A DNA stretch of 64,000 nt from contig QHUL01000055.1 in NCBI GenBank assembly GCA_003222115.1, positions 1-64,000 on the forward strand. Reading direction: 5' to 3'. The stretch comes from Gemmatimonadota bacterium. GTDB lineage: Bacteria > Gemmatimonadota > Gemmatimonadetes > Gemmatimonadales > GWC2-71-9. The notes beneath the pieces are model-generated. The model ran no database searches and was not told the DNA's origin. It saw only the letters and a program-made list of their open reading frames with translations. Positions 27,101 through 35,704 of the stretch are shown here, in pieces. The number at the start of each line of letters is the position of its first letter. Position 1 is the first letter of the stretch. Position numbers and translations under genes: made by a program.

Positions 27101-28507
27101 TTGGCTATCCGCTCATGGCTCTTCCTGCTTGCTGGCTTGACGCTCGGGGCCTGTCGGTCCCGAGCGGAGCCCGCAGTATCATCGCAACCACAAGTTAAAC
27201 AAGTAGTTAGCAAGCCGGTCGTCGCCGGCGCGCGCTCCCCGGGGTTGGCGATTCGCATTGCCGCCAAGGGGGGGCCTCTCCGGGCCTACCGGCTGCCCGG
27301 TCTCGTTGAAGTACCGGGCGCCGTGCGGGGAAAGCTGCCCCCGGTGAGGCGCGTGGTGGGGCTCGACCCCGAAACGGACCTCCTGTTCGCGGTCACCGAG
27401 AAGCGCGAGGTGGTGGCGCTCGACGTCGCCGGAGGACGCCTCGACACGGTGGCCACCGCCGTCGAGCAAGCCGCGCTGGGACCGGACGGGACCCTCTACG
27501 CCGTGGACGACAAGCGACGCGTGGTCACGGTCGCACGGCGGGTGCGGCTCGCCTGGCCCCAACCGCTCGTCGGCGTGCCGCGGGAGCTGTTCGGCGCCGA
27601 CCAGCGGCTGGTAGCCGTCCTCGCTCAGGATCCGCCCAAGATGATCGCTGCCGCTCCGGACCAGCCGCCGGCCACCCGCACGCTCCCGCCGGGCGGCGAT
27701 CTGGCAGCGACGCGGTGGGGCGACCTGGTAGCCGTGGCGACGGACAGCGGCGTCCTGCTGATGGATCCCATCGACCGGCGCGAGCCCGCCTTCGTGCCGC
27801 TGGAGGACCATCCCCGCGCGGTCGTGTTCTCGCCCTCCGGCCACCGCATCTACGTAGCACGGCGCACCGGGCCGGGGCTCGCGGTGGTCGATCGTTACGA
27901 GCGTCGGGAGATCGACGGCGTGGCGCTGCCCACGCCCGCGGCGACGATCCGCATGGATCCCGCGGGGCGCTGGCTACTGGCGCGGCCGTCGGTGGGCGAC
28001 TCCGCCTGGGTGGTGGACTTGCCAACCCGCACCCTGGTCGGGGCGGTCGCCACGAGCTGGAGCGTCGAGCTGCCGGCGATCGGCCCCGACGGCTCGCTGC
28101 TCGTGCGCCAGCGCAACGACCTCGTGGCCTACCGGCCGGACTCGCTCACGGAGATCGGGCGGGTTACGAGCGGCGGCGGCGACCTGTGGACGCTGACCAC
28201 CTGGCGGCCGCGGGGGGGGTACCGCCCGACGCTCGTCGCCGAGGCTCAGGCCGCTACGCCGGCCGTGGACAGCGTGGGCCCCGAGGGCCCGCTCTACGTC
28301 CAGGTGTCCACGTCGCAGAACGAGTCCTGGTCGAGCGGGCTGGCGCAGCAGCTGAGCCGCGCGGGTCTCGCGGCCAAGGTGCTGCCGCCGCAGACGCCGG
28401 ACGACGGCTATCGCGTCGTGCTCGGCCCCTACTCCACGCGCGCTCAGGCCGAAGAGATCGGCCGCAAGCTGGGCCGTCCCTTCTGGATCTACCAGCCGGG
28501 TCAGTGA
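27101..28507 (+). CDS. SPOR-domain lipoprotein with beta-propeller
   Basis: The start is set at TTG 27101 because upstream GTG codons lie inside the promoter; this gives 468 residues with a compact lipoprotein signal (MAIRSWLFLLAGLTLGAC). Residues about 50-380 form a propeller-like domain made of repeated strands (TDLLFAVTEKREVVALDVAG, TLYAVDDKRRVVTVARR, HRIYVARRTGPGLAVVDRY). Residues about 397-466 are a SPOR domain: PLYVQVSTSQNESWSSGLAQ through YRVVLGPYSTRAQAEEIGRK. SPOR domains bind septal peptidoglycan lacking stem peptides, so a division-site envelope role is likely. Its stop overlaps the next gene (GTGA), which in turn overlaps smc. Confidence 0.82.
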   Translation: MAIRSWLFLLAGLTLGACRSRAEPAVSSQPQVKQVVSKPVVAGARSPGLAIRIAAKGGPLRAYRLPGLVEVPGAVRGKLPPVRRVVGLDPETDLLFAVTEKREVVALDVAGGRLDTVATAVEQAALGPDGTLYAVDDKRRVVTVARRVRLAWPQPLVGVPRELFGADQRLVAVLAQDPPKMIAAAPDQPPATRTLPPGGDLAATRWGDLVAVATDSGVLLMDPIDRREPAFVPLEDHPRAVVFSPSGHRIYVARRTGPGLAVVDRYERREIDGVALPTPAATIRMDPAGRWLLARPSVGDSAWVVDLPTRTLVGAVATSWSVELPAIGPDGSLLVRQRNDLVAYRPDSLTEIGRVTSGGGDLWTLTTWRPRGGYRPTLVAEAQAATPAVDSVGPEGPLYVQVSTSQNESWSSGLAQQLSRAGLAAKVLPPQTPDDGYRVVLGPYSTRAQAEEIGRKLGRPFWIYQPGQ

Positions 28508-29829
28508 GCGGTCGCGCCCTTCCGCGCTCGCGGCTCGACAACCTGATCCCCTCGCTGGTCGAGGCGCAGGCGCTCATCGCCCTCGTGCCGGCCACGGGCG
28601 ACCTGCCGTGGGCGGCCGCGGCCGCGTGGGACGTGGCGCGCGCGGCGACCCGCGGCAGTAGGCGCGTGGCGCTCGTGGACCTGCTGCTCGAGACGCCCAC
28701 GCTGCACGACGTCATCGGGGTCACGCCCACCGACGGGATCGTGGACGCGTTCGAGTTCGGGGTCTCGCTCAACAAGACGGCGCATCAGGTGGACGGTGTG
28801 TTCTTCATCGCCGCGGGCTCCAACCCCGCCCACACGGGCGACGTGTTCGCGAATCCGCGATGGCGGAAGCTGCAGGGCGGCTTTCGCGTCGAGGGGGCGC
28901 TGCTACTGATCTACGTCTCCGCCGGCGGGTTGGCGCGGCTCTCGGCGGTGCCCGATGGCCTGCTCGCTCTGTCGCCGGACGGGTACGAGCCCGAGTCCTC
29001 CATCGGCCAGGGGATCGCCGCAGCGATGGAGCGCGGCATACCGCTGCTCGGCGTGGTGCGGGAGCGGTGGACCCCGTCGCCCGCGGCGGCTCCGGCGGTC
29101 GAGCCGCCGCCGCGCGCATCGCGGGCCGTCCATCCTCCGCCGGCGCCCGGCGGAGAGGCCCCGAAGCGGCGCGCGCGGCCGGCCGTCGTGGCGATCACGC
29201 TCGCGGCGGGCGCCGCGGGCGGTTGGGTCCTGCTCGCGACCGCGGGAGAGTCGTTCCGGGCGCGGCTGGGCGACCTGACGCACGTCGCGCCAGCGTCACC
29301 GCGACCGCACCCTGCCACGGTCGCGCCGGTCCGCCCCGCTCCCCCTCCCCCTCCCCCTCCCGCGACCCTGCACGTCGACTCGCTCCCCTGGACCATACAG
29401 CTCGCGGCGTACGGCACGTTCGAGAAGGCGCTCGCGTTGGCCGATCGCCTGTCCGACGCGCGCCGTCCGGCGTTCATCGCCCCGATCGCGCTCGCCGGCC
29501 GTGCCCGCGGCACCGTGTGGTACCGCGTCCTCGTCGGCGCCTACCAGAGTCGCGATTCGGCGGCCGCGGGCCGCACCGCCCTGTGGCGGCGTGGCGGGGT
29601 GCCGCACGGCCAGGGGAAGCTGTTGCGCGCGCCGTATTCCCTGGCGCTCGCCGGGCCCGCCCTGCCGGACAGCCTCCGCGCCCACGGCATCGCGCCCGTG
29701 CGGTGGCGGACCGGCGGCTTGCTCGTCGGCGCCTTCGAGACGCCTGAGCAGGCAGCGCTCGCCCAGACGCAGCTCAAGCGCGCTGGCCTCCAGGCGACCC
29801 TCGTCACCCGGGTGGGGAGCAGGCCATGA
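28504..29829 (+). CDS. Degenerate ParA/MinD-like cytoplasmic domain with membrane helix and SPOR domains
   Basis: GTG 28504 overlaps the previous stop; 441 residues. Residues about 10-180 follow the MinD/CpsD fold in order (RRVALVDLLLETPTLHDVIG in place of the usual LLIDxDxRxPxxH strand, then GIVDAFEFGVSL), but the Walker A position reads VPATGDLPWAAAAAW, with no lysine and no GKT, so ATP hydrolysis is unlikely. A transmembrane helix lies near 227-249 (AVVAITLAAGAAGGWVLLA) behind a Pro-rich basic segment. A Pro-rich linker leads to a SPOR domain (about 296-362, WTIQLAAYGTFEKALALADR) and a second SPOR-like repeat at the C-terminus. The stop overlaps the smc start, suggesting a link between the septal wall and the chromosome. 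Confidence 0.75.
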   Translation: MSGRALPRSRLDNLIPSLVEAQALIALVPATGDLPWAAAAAWDVARAATRGSRRVALVDLLLETPTLHDVIGVTPTDGIVDAFEFGVSLNKTAHQVDGVFFIAAGSNPAHTGDVFANPRWRKLQGGFRVEGALLLIYVSAGGLARLSAVPDGLLALSPDGYEPESSIGQGIAAAMERGIPLLGVVRERWTPSPAAAPAVEPPPRASRAVHPPPAPGGEAPKRRARPAVVAITLAAGAAGGWVLLATAGESFRARLGDLTHVAPASPRPHPATVAPVRPAPPPPPPPATLHVDSLPWTIQLAAYGTFEKALALADRLSDARRPAFIAPIALAGRARGTVWYRVLVGAYQSRDSAAAGRTALWRRGGVPHGQGKLLRAPYSLALAGPALPDSLRAHGIAPVRWRTGGLLVGAFETPEQAALAQTQLKRAGLQATLVTRVGSRP

Positions 29830-32800
29830 AATTGAGCCGGTTGGAGCTGTCGGGCTTCAAGTCCTTCGCGGGCCTGGCGGAGCTGCCCTTCGACGCGGGC
29901 GTCACGGCCATCGTGGGACCCAACGGCTGCGGCAAGTCGAACATCTCCGACGCCGTGCGGTGGGTGCTGGGGGAGCAGTCGCCGCGCCTGTTGCGCGGCG
30001 GGAAGATGGAGGACGTGATCTTCCAGGGCTCGACGGGCCGCCGCCCGGTCAACGTGGCGGAGGTCTCGCTCGTGTTCGACAATGCGGACGGCTCGCTGCC
30101 CCTGGCCTTCCAGGAAGTGGTGGTCACGCGCCGGCTCTCGCGCTCGGGCCAGAGCGAGTATCTCCTCAACCGCCAGCCGGTGCGGCTGCGCGACATCCAG
30201 GACCTGTTGCGAGGAACAGGGCTGGGCGCGGACGCCGCGGTCGTCATGGAAGCCAGGATGATCGACGCCCTGCTGTCGGAGAAGGCGGAGGAGCGGCGGT
30301 CGCTGTTCGAGGAGGCGGCGGGCATCGGCATCTATCGCGACCGCAAGCGGAGCACCGAGCGGCGGCTCGAGGAGACGGCGGCCGACCTCGCCCGGCTCGA
30401 GGACCTGATCGCCGAAGTGCAGACCCAGGTGCGCAGCCTGGCGCGGCAGCGCGGCAAGGCGGAGCGCTACTCGAAGATGATCGAGGAGCGGTTCGGGATC
30501 GCGATCACGCTGGTCCGGCGCGAGCTCGAGGATCTGGACCTCGCGCTGGGCGCGCTGGGCGTGAAGTCGGCCGAGCTGGCGAGCGCGGGGCCGGCGGCGC
30601 GCGAGCGCCTGGCCGAGGCCGAGCGGGATCGGGAGGCGCGGGTGCAGGGACGGCACACGGCCGAGGCCCGGCGCACCGAGGTAGAGCGCCGTCTGGCGGA
30701 CGGGAAGCTCGAAGTGAACCGGCTCGAAGGGGATCTGGCCCTGGCGGCCGAGCGCCTGCACAACGCGGGTCAGCGGCGCGCCAAGGCGTCGCAGGATCGC
30801 TCGCATGCGGAGGTGCGGGCCGTGCAGTCGGAGCGGGAGCACGCGGCCGCCGACGCTGAGCGCACGGCCGCCGAGCGGGATCTCGCAGCGGTGCAGGCCG
30901 AGCTCGGAGGTCGGACGGCGCTGGAGGAGCAGGTGCGCGAGCGGCTGCTGGTGCAACGCACCGCGGTCCGCGAGCTGGAGGAGGACCTGCAGCGGCGCGC
31001 CGAGGCGCTGCGCGCGCTGGAAGGCGAGCGCGCCGCGCTGGAGCGCGAGCGGGCGGATCTGCGGCAGCAGCTCGGTCAGGCGGCGGGCGAGCGCGCGGCA
31101 CGCCAGTCGGGCGCGCTGGCCACCGCAGCCCAGGCGCGGGCGCTGGCGGAGCGGGCGGCGCGCGAGGCCCGCACGGCGGCTCAGGCGGCGCAGGCCCTGG
31201 AGGACGTCCGGCGCCGAGTGGCCGAGCTCAAGGAGCAGGAGGCGCACGGCCGCAGCGCGCGACACCGCACGGAAGAGGCGCTCGCCCAGCTGACGGCGCG
31301 GCGCGACGCGCTGGCGGAGCTCGCCCGCGAGCGGGTGGGACTGGCGCCGGCGGCGCAGGCCCTACTCAAGGCGAAGGCACGTTTCGGCGACGCGGTCGTG
31401 GGCCCGCTCGCCGACTTCGTGCGCTCCAGCCGCCGCGACGCCGAGCTCGCCGAGCGGCTGCTCGGGGAGTGGCTGCACGCGGTGCTGGTGCGGGACGAGT
31501 CGGCGATCGCGGCGATCCGAGCCTGGTACGAGGAGGCGAAGCCGGGCCCCCTCGTGCTCCTGCCCTGCGTTCCGGGCCCGCGGCTCGCGGCCGACGGACA
31601 CCCGCTGAAGGATGCGCTGCGGGTGGACGGCGCGGCCGCCGCGTGGGTGCAGGCACTACTCGCGGGATACGAGGTACTGGACGGCGGCAAGGCGCTGCGC
31701 CGGGCGAACGGCGCCGTGTTCCTGGATGGCGGGGGCGGCGGCGGGCCGCTGCAGCGCCGGGCCGAGCTCGAGAGTCTCGAGCAGGAGGTGGACGACGCTC
31801 GGGCCAGCGAGACCCGCGCCGCGGAGGAGCTCGAGGGCACTCTGGCCGAGCTCGCGGGCGCGGAGGCCGCGTTCCTCGCCGCGGCGACGGGGGCCGAGCG
31901 GGCGCGCCAGGTGGAGCTCGAGGCGGGCTCGCAGAAGGGCGACGCGGAGCGCGGCGCCGCCCACGCGCAGCGCGAGGCCGCCGAGGCCGGCGCCTTGGTA
32001 GAGCGGCTGTCCCAGCGGCTCGCCGAGGTAGAGGAGCGGCTCGGCGGATTGCACGCGGAGCTCGAGCGCTACGAGCTGGAGCGCGTCCGGCTGGACGAGC
32101 GTTTGGGGGCGGAGCGCGCCCAACTGGTCGACGTAGAGGCACAGCAGGAGGCGGCCCGGGAGCAGCGGGTGCGCTGGCAGGTGGAGGCGGCGCAGGTGGA
32201 AGCGCGGCTGGGTGCGGCGCGGGAGCGGGCGGGACGGGCAACCGCGGAAGCGGAGGCGGCGCGCACCCAGGCCGCCGAGCTACGCCAGGAGATCGCGGCG
32301 AGCGAGCACGACGCCGCCGCGCTCGACGCCCAGCGCGCGCAGTGGGAGGACCAGCTGAAAGAGCGCCGCCTCGCGCTCGCCGCGCTCGAGGCCGCGGCCG
32401 TCGACGCCGAGGAGCAGGTGCGCGGCGCCGAGGCCGAGCTCGTCCGCGCCGAGGGCTCGCGGGACACGGCCCGCGAGGCGCTGGAGGCGGTGGGGCAGGA
32501 GGAGCACCACCTCGAGCTCGAGCGCACCGGGATTGAGGGCCGCCGGCGGGCGCTCGCCGAGCGCGTCGCGGTGGAGTGGCGCAAGCCGCTCGACCGGCTG
32601 CTCGTCGAGGCGCCCGAGATCTCGGGCGACGTCGCATGGCTGCGGCAGGAGAACGAGCGGCTCCAGGCGGCGATCGAGGCGGTGGGCCCCGTCAACGCGC
32701 TGGCGGTGGAGGAGCACGCCGAGGAGACGCAGCGCCTCGAGTTCCTCATGACCCAGCGCGATGATCTCGTGGCGGCGCGCAACTCGCTGCAGCAGGCGGC

Positions 32801-33290
32801 GCGCGAGATCGATCAGACCGCGAAAGCCCTGTTCCTCGACGCGTTCGCGAAGGTGCGGGAGAACTTCCGCACCGTGTTCCAGACGCTGTTCGGCGGCGGC
32901 GAGTGCGACGTGCGGCTCGGCAATGAAGACGACCCGCTGGAAAGCGAGATTGAGATCCACGCGGCGCCGCGCGGCAAGCGGACCCAGCGCATCCACCTCC
33001 TGTCGTCCGGCGAGCGGACGCTCGTGGCCGTGTCGCTCTTGTTCGCGATCTTCCTGGCGCGGCCGAGCCCGTTCTGCCTGCTCGACGAGGTGGACGCGCC
33101 GCTCGACGACGCCAACGTGGGCCGCTACGTGCGCCTGCTCTCGGAGTTCAAGGACCAGACGCAATTCATCGTCATCACCCACAACCCGCGCACCATGCAG
33201 GCCGCCGACGCCGTATACGGCGTCACCATGCAGGAGCCCGGCGTGTCCACGATCGTGGGCGTCCGCCTCGGTCAGATGGAACCGGTCTAA
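29826..33290 (+). CDS. smc: Chromosome segregation ATPase SMC
   Basis: The 1154-residue protein has all SMC parts: Walker A GPNGCGKSN (about residues 31-39) following FKSFAG, a first long coiled coil, a hinge at about 515-650 (RFGDAVVGPLADFVRSSRRD onward), a second coiled coil, the ABC signature LLSSGERTLVAVSLLFA (about 1058) and Walker B FCLLDEVDAPLDDANVGRY (about 1080). Both coiled coils are strongly Ala/Glu/Arg biased. It forms condensin with ScpA and ScpB, which are not in this window. It is translationally coupled to the SPOR gene before it (ATGA overlap), an unusual neighbour for smc. Confidence 0.96.
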   Translation: MKLSRLELSGFKSFAGLAELPFDAGVTAIVGPNGCGKSNISDAVRWVLGEQSPRLLRGGKMEDVIFQGSTGRRPVNVAEVSLVFDNADGSLPLAFQEVVVTRRLSRSGQSEYLLNRQPVRLRDIQDLLRGTGLGADAAVVMEARMIDALLSEKAEERRSLFEEAAGIGIYRDRKRSTERRLEETAADLARLEDLIAEVQTQVRSLARQRGKAERYSKMIEERFGIAITLVRRELEDLDLALGALGVKSAELASAGPAARERLAEAERDREARVQGRHTAEARRTEVERRLADGKLEVNRLEGDLALAAERLHNAGQRRAKASQDRSHAEVRAVQSEREHAAADAERTAAERDLAAVQAELGGRTALEEQVRERLLVQRTAVRELEEDLQRRAEALRALEGERAALERERADLRQQLGQAAGERAARQSGALATAAQARALAERAAREARTAAQAAQALEDVRRRVAELKEQEAHGRSARHRTEEALAQLTARRDALAELARERVGLAPAAQALLKAKARFGDAVVGPLADFVRSSRRDAELAERLLGEWLHAVLVRDESAIAAIRAWYEEAKPGPLVLLPCVPGPRLAADGHPLKDALRVDGAAAAWVQALLAGYEVLDGGKALRRANGAVFLDGGGGGGPLQRRAELESLEQEVDDARASETRAAEELEGTLAELAGAEAAFLAAATGAERARQVELEAGSQKGDAERGAAHAQREAAEAGALVERLSQRLAEVEERLGGLHAELERYELERVRLDERLGAERAQLVDVEAQQEAAREQRVRWQVEAAQVEARLGAARERAGRATAEAEAARTQAAELRQEIAASEHDAAALDAQRAQWEDQLKERRLALAALEAAAVDAEEQVRGAEAELVRAEGSRDTAREALEAVGQEEHHLELERTGIEGRRRALAERVAVEWRKPLDRLLVEAPEISGDVAWLRQENERLQAAIEAVGPVNALAVEEHAEETQRLEFLMTQRDDLVAARNSLQQAAREIDQTAKALFLDAFAKVRENFRTVFQTLFGGGECDVRLGNEDDPLESEIEIHAAPRGKRTQRIHLLSSGERTLVAVSLLFAIFLARPSPFCLLDEVDAPLDDANVGRYVRLLSEFKDQTQFIVITHNPRTMQAADAVYGVTMQEPGVSTIVGVRLGQMEPV

Positions 33291-33295
33291 GCCCG

Positions 33296-33766
33296 GTGCG
33301 CCGGCGACCCCCGGGGCGCCCCGCGCCGCTGTTCCGGGCCGCCGCGCTGCTCGGGCTCGCCGTCCCGGCGGGCCTCACGGCGCAGCGGCCGGCGCTTGCC
33401 GACGGCACGCTGCCCCCCACGACGCTCCTGTATCAGAACTTCCCCAACCCCTTCCCCGCCGGCGGCCGGGACTCCACCTGCATCTGGTTCGATTTGGCCG
33501 AAGGGGGGCCCGTGACGCTCGCGATCCTGGACCTGCGCGGGGGCCCGGTGCGACGGTTCATTCCGGGACCGGACTTCGGAGACGTGCTCGGGGCGGGCAG
33601 CTACGGGCGCGGCGGCACCGGCGGCCCGACGTGCGATCCGCGACTCATGTGGGACGGACGGGCCGACGACGGCCGCGTGGTGCCCGCCGGGGTCTACCTG
33701 TACAAGTTGACGGCACGGGGAGTAATTCAGTTCAGGCGAATCGTCTTCCGCGGAAGGAATCGCTAG
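33296..33766 (+). CDS. Secreted FlgD-type / Por-secretion-like beta-sandwich protein
   Basis: The GTG start lies 5 bp after the smc stop; the product has 156 residues. A signal peptide (RAAALLGLAVPAGLTAQ) precedes one domain with the hallmark LYQNFPNPFPAGGRDSTCIW, then GGPVTLAILDLRGGPVRRFI, and the end WDGRADDGRVVPAGVYLYKL plus TARGVIQFRRIVF. This is the FlgD Ig-like/type A C-terminal sorting-domain fold that normally sits at the end of much larger secreted proteins. Here it is the whole protein. Either it is a stand-alone scaffold or the remnant of a longer cargo; a role cannot be read. Confidence 0.8.
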   Translation: MRRRPPGRPAPLFRAAALLGLAVPAGLTAQRPALADGTLPPTTLLYQNFPNPFPAGGRDSTCIWFDLAEGGPVTLAILDLRGGPVRRFIPGPDFGDVLGAGSYGRGGTGGPTCDPRLMWDGRADDGRVVPAGVYLYKLTARGVIQFRRIVFRGRNR

Positions 33767-33769
33767 CGC

Positions 33770-34537
33770 ATGGAACTGGTCACCGTCGGCACCGGTACGG
33801 TCGCGCCCTCCGCGACCCGCACGTCGGCCTGCCACTGGGTGAGCCGCGCCCGGCTCAAGATCCTGCTCGACTGCGGCCCCGGCGCGCTGCACCGCCTGGC
33901 CCAGTTCGGGCTACCGTGGCCCGAGGTCACCCACGTCGTCTTGTCCCACTTCCACCCGGACCACTGGGCCGAGCTGCCGATGCTCGTGTACGCGCTGAAG
34001 TACACGACGGTGCCGCCGCGGCAGGAGCCGCTCGTCATCCTCGGCCCGCCCGGCGTGGTCCGGCTCGTGAAGACGCTGGCGGAGGGGTACGGCGAGTGGC
34101 TGCTCGACCCCGGCTTCCCGATCGGCATCCTGGACGTCCGGGACCGCGAGCCCTTCCCGCTCGACGGCGACGTGAGCCTCGAGACGTGCCGCGTGCCGCA
34201 CACCCCGGAGAGCGTGGCGATCGGCCTCACCGGGCCCGAAGGCCGGCTCGTCTACACCGGCGACACGGGGCCGAGCCCCGAGTTGGCCCGCTGGGCCGCA
34301 GGGTGCGACCTGCTGCTCGCGGAGTGCTCGCTCCCGGAGGCGATGGCGATCGACAGCCACCTCACGCCGCTCCGGGCGGGTGAGCTGGCCCGCGGGGCCG
34401 GGGCCAAGCGGCTCGTCTTGACCCACTTCTATCCACCGGTAGAAACTTCGGACCCGGCGCGGGAGGCGGGGACCCGGTTCCAGGGGCCCGTGGCGGCCGC
34501 CAAGGACGGGGATCGGTTCAGGATCGGAGGACGCTAG
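33770..34537 (+). CDS. MBL-fold hydrolase, RNase Z-like
   Basis: This 255-residue metallo-beta-lactamase-fold protein has the zinc motif [10 protein letters not shown] (about residues 60-69), a second-site His in [12 protein letters not shown], Asp in VYTGDTGPS and a late His in VLTHFYPP. These place it in the RNase Z/phosphorylcholine-esterase-like branch of the fold. The tRNA 3'-processing exosite is not evident, so the name RNase Z would be overcalling. It lies 3 bp after the FlgD-like gene and 1 bp before aroF, in the smc-aroF run. Confidence 0.85.
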   Translation: MELVTVGTGTVAPSATRTSACHWVSRARLKILLDCGPGALHRLAQFGLPWPEVTHVVLSHFHPDHWAELPMLVYALKYTTVPPRQEPLVILGPPGVVRLVKTLAEGYGEWLLDPGFPIGILDVRDREPFPLDGDVSLETCRVPHTPESVAIGLTGPEGRLVYTGDTGPSPELARWAAGCDLLLAECSLPEAMAIDSHLTPLRAGELARGAGAKRLVLTHFYPPVETSDPAREAGTRFQGPVAAAKDGDRFRIGGR

Positions 34538-34538
34538 C

Positions 34539-35579
34539 GTGCTGATCGTGATGCGGCACGGGGCGACGGACGCGGAGGTCCAGCGCGTCGTGGCCGTGAT
34601 CCAGGAGATGGGATACCGGGCGCACCCGATGCCGGGCTCGCAGCGCACCGCGGTCGGGCTGGTGGGCAACGACGGCCGCGTGGATGCCTCGCGGCTCGAA
34701 GGGCTGCCCGGCGTCCAGGAAGTCATCCAGGTCACGAGACCCTACAAGCAGGTGAGCCGCGAGTGGAAGCCGGACTCCACGGTCGTGCAGCTCGGGGGCG
34801 GCGTCACGATCGGTGGCACGGACGTGGCGGTGATCGCGGGGCCGTGCTCGGTCGAGACGGAGCGGCAGATCCTCGAGGCGGCGCGCCAGGTCAAGGAGGC
34901 GGGCGCCGTGATCCTGCGCGGCGGCGCGTGGAAGCCGCGCACGTCTCCCTACGCGTTCCAAGGGCTCGGGCGCCCCGGCCTGAAACTGCTCGCCAAGGCG
35001 CGCGAGGAGACGGGGCTTCTCATCTGCACCGAAGCGATGGATCCGGAGAGCCTGGGTTACGTGGCGGAGGTGGCGGACATCATCCAGATCGGCGCGCGCA
35101 ACATGCAGAACTTCTCGCTGCTCAAGGTGGCGGGCCGCGCCAAGAAGCCCGTGCTGTTGAAGCGCGGGATTGCGGCGACGATCGAGGAGCTGCTCCTCTC
35201 CGCGGAGTACGTGCTGTCCGAGGGAAACCGCGACGTGATCCTGTGCGAGCGGGGCATTCGCGGCTTCGATCCGTCCACGCGCAACGTGTTCGATCTCACG
35301 GCGATCCCGGTGGTGCACAAGCTTTCGCACCTCCCGATCATCGCCGACCCGTCGCACGGCACGGGGCTCAGGGACAAGGTGATCCCGATGGCGCGCGCCG
35401 CGGTCGCGGCGGGAGCGGACGGCATCATGGTGGAGGTGCATCCGAGTCCCGACAAGGCCCTCTCGGACGGCGCGCAGTCGCTGTTCCCGGACCAGTTCGC
35501 GCAGCTGATGCGCGAAGTGAAGGTCATCGCGGAGGTGATCGGGCGCCGGATCGAGGAGCCGGCGTCGGTGGGGGCGTGA
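34539..35579 (+). CDS. aroF: 3-deoxy-7-phosphoheptulonate synthase, type I-beta
   Basis: The enzyme joins phosphoenolpyruvate and erythrose 4-phosphate in the first step of the shikimate pathway. The 346-residue product has an N-terminal ferredoxin-like regulatory domain (about 1-70, [20 protein letters not shown]), typical of the AroF/KdsA-like I-beta group. The barrel follows with [57 protein letters not shown] and [14 protein letters not shown]. The catalytic residues in these segments are intact. It starts with GTG after GGATCGGAGG. A repeat array begins 5 bp after its stop and separates it from the lolA-like gene. Confidence 0.95.
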   Translation: MLIVMRHGATDAEVQRVVAVIQEMGYRAHPMPGSQRTAVGLVGNDGRVDASRLEGLPGVQEVIQVTRPYKQVSREWKPDSTVVQLGGGVTIGGTDVAVIAGPCSVETERQILEAARQVKEAGAVILRGGAWKPRTSPYAFQGLGRPGLKLLAKAREETGLLICTEAMDPESLGYVAEVADIIQIGARNMQNFSLLKVAGRAKKPVLLKRGIAATIEELLLSAEYVLSEGNRDVILCERGIRGFDPSTRNVFDLTAIPVVHKLSHLPIIADPSHGTGLRDKVIPMARAAVAAGADGIMVEVHPSPDKALSDGAQSLFPDQFAQLMREVKVIAEVIGRRIEEPASVGA

Positions 35580-35583
35580 ACAA

Positions 35584-35704
35584 GTGCGGAATGCGGAGTG
35601 CGGAATGCGGAGTTTGTCGGACGTCGGTCGTGCGCGGAAACTAGCGTCGCGGTCCCACCCCGACTCGATAAACTCCGCATTCCGCATTCCGCACTCCGCA
35701 TTCG
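35584..35704. repeat. Inverted heptamer-array element, copy A
   Basis: The left arm (35585-35615) consists of alternating TGCGGAA and TGCGGAG units, and the right arm (35670-35704) of the complementary TTCCGCA and CTCCGCA units; 17 bp adjoining the core are perfectly inverted. The core of about 54 bp (35616-35669) is related, in opposite orientation, to the core of the element at 51453. It lies between aroF and the lolA-like gene and is read through by the latter's open frame. Confidence 0.85.

Noticed and set aside
29337-29363. CCCCTC tandem run as a repeat element
   Set aside because: It encodes the polyproline linker before the SPOR domain and has no inverted partner.
35584-35703. Peptides of the type MRNAECGMRS read from the heptamer arrays as small genes
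   Set aside because: They are low-information translations of TGCGGAA/TGCGGAG units and occur on both strands of both copies.
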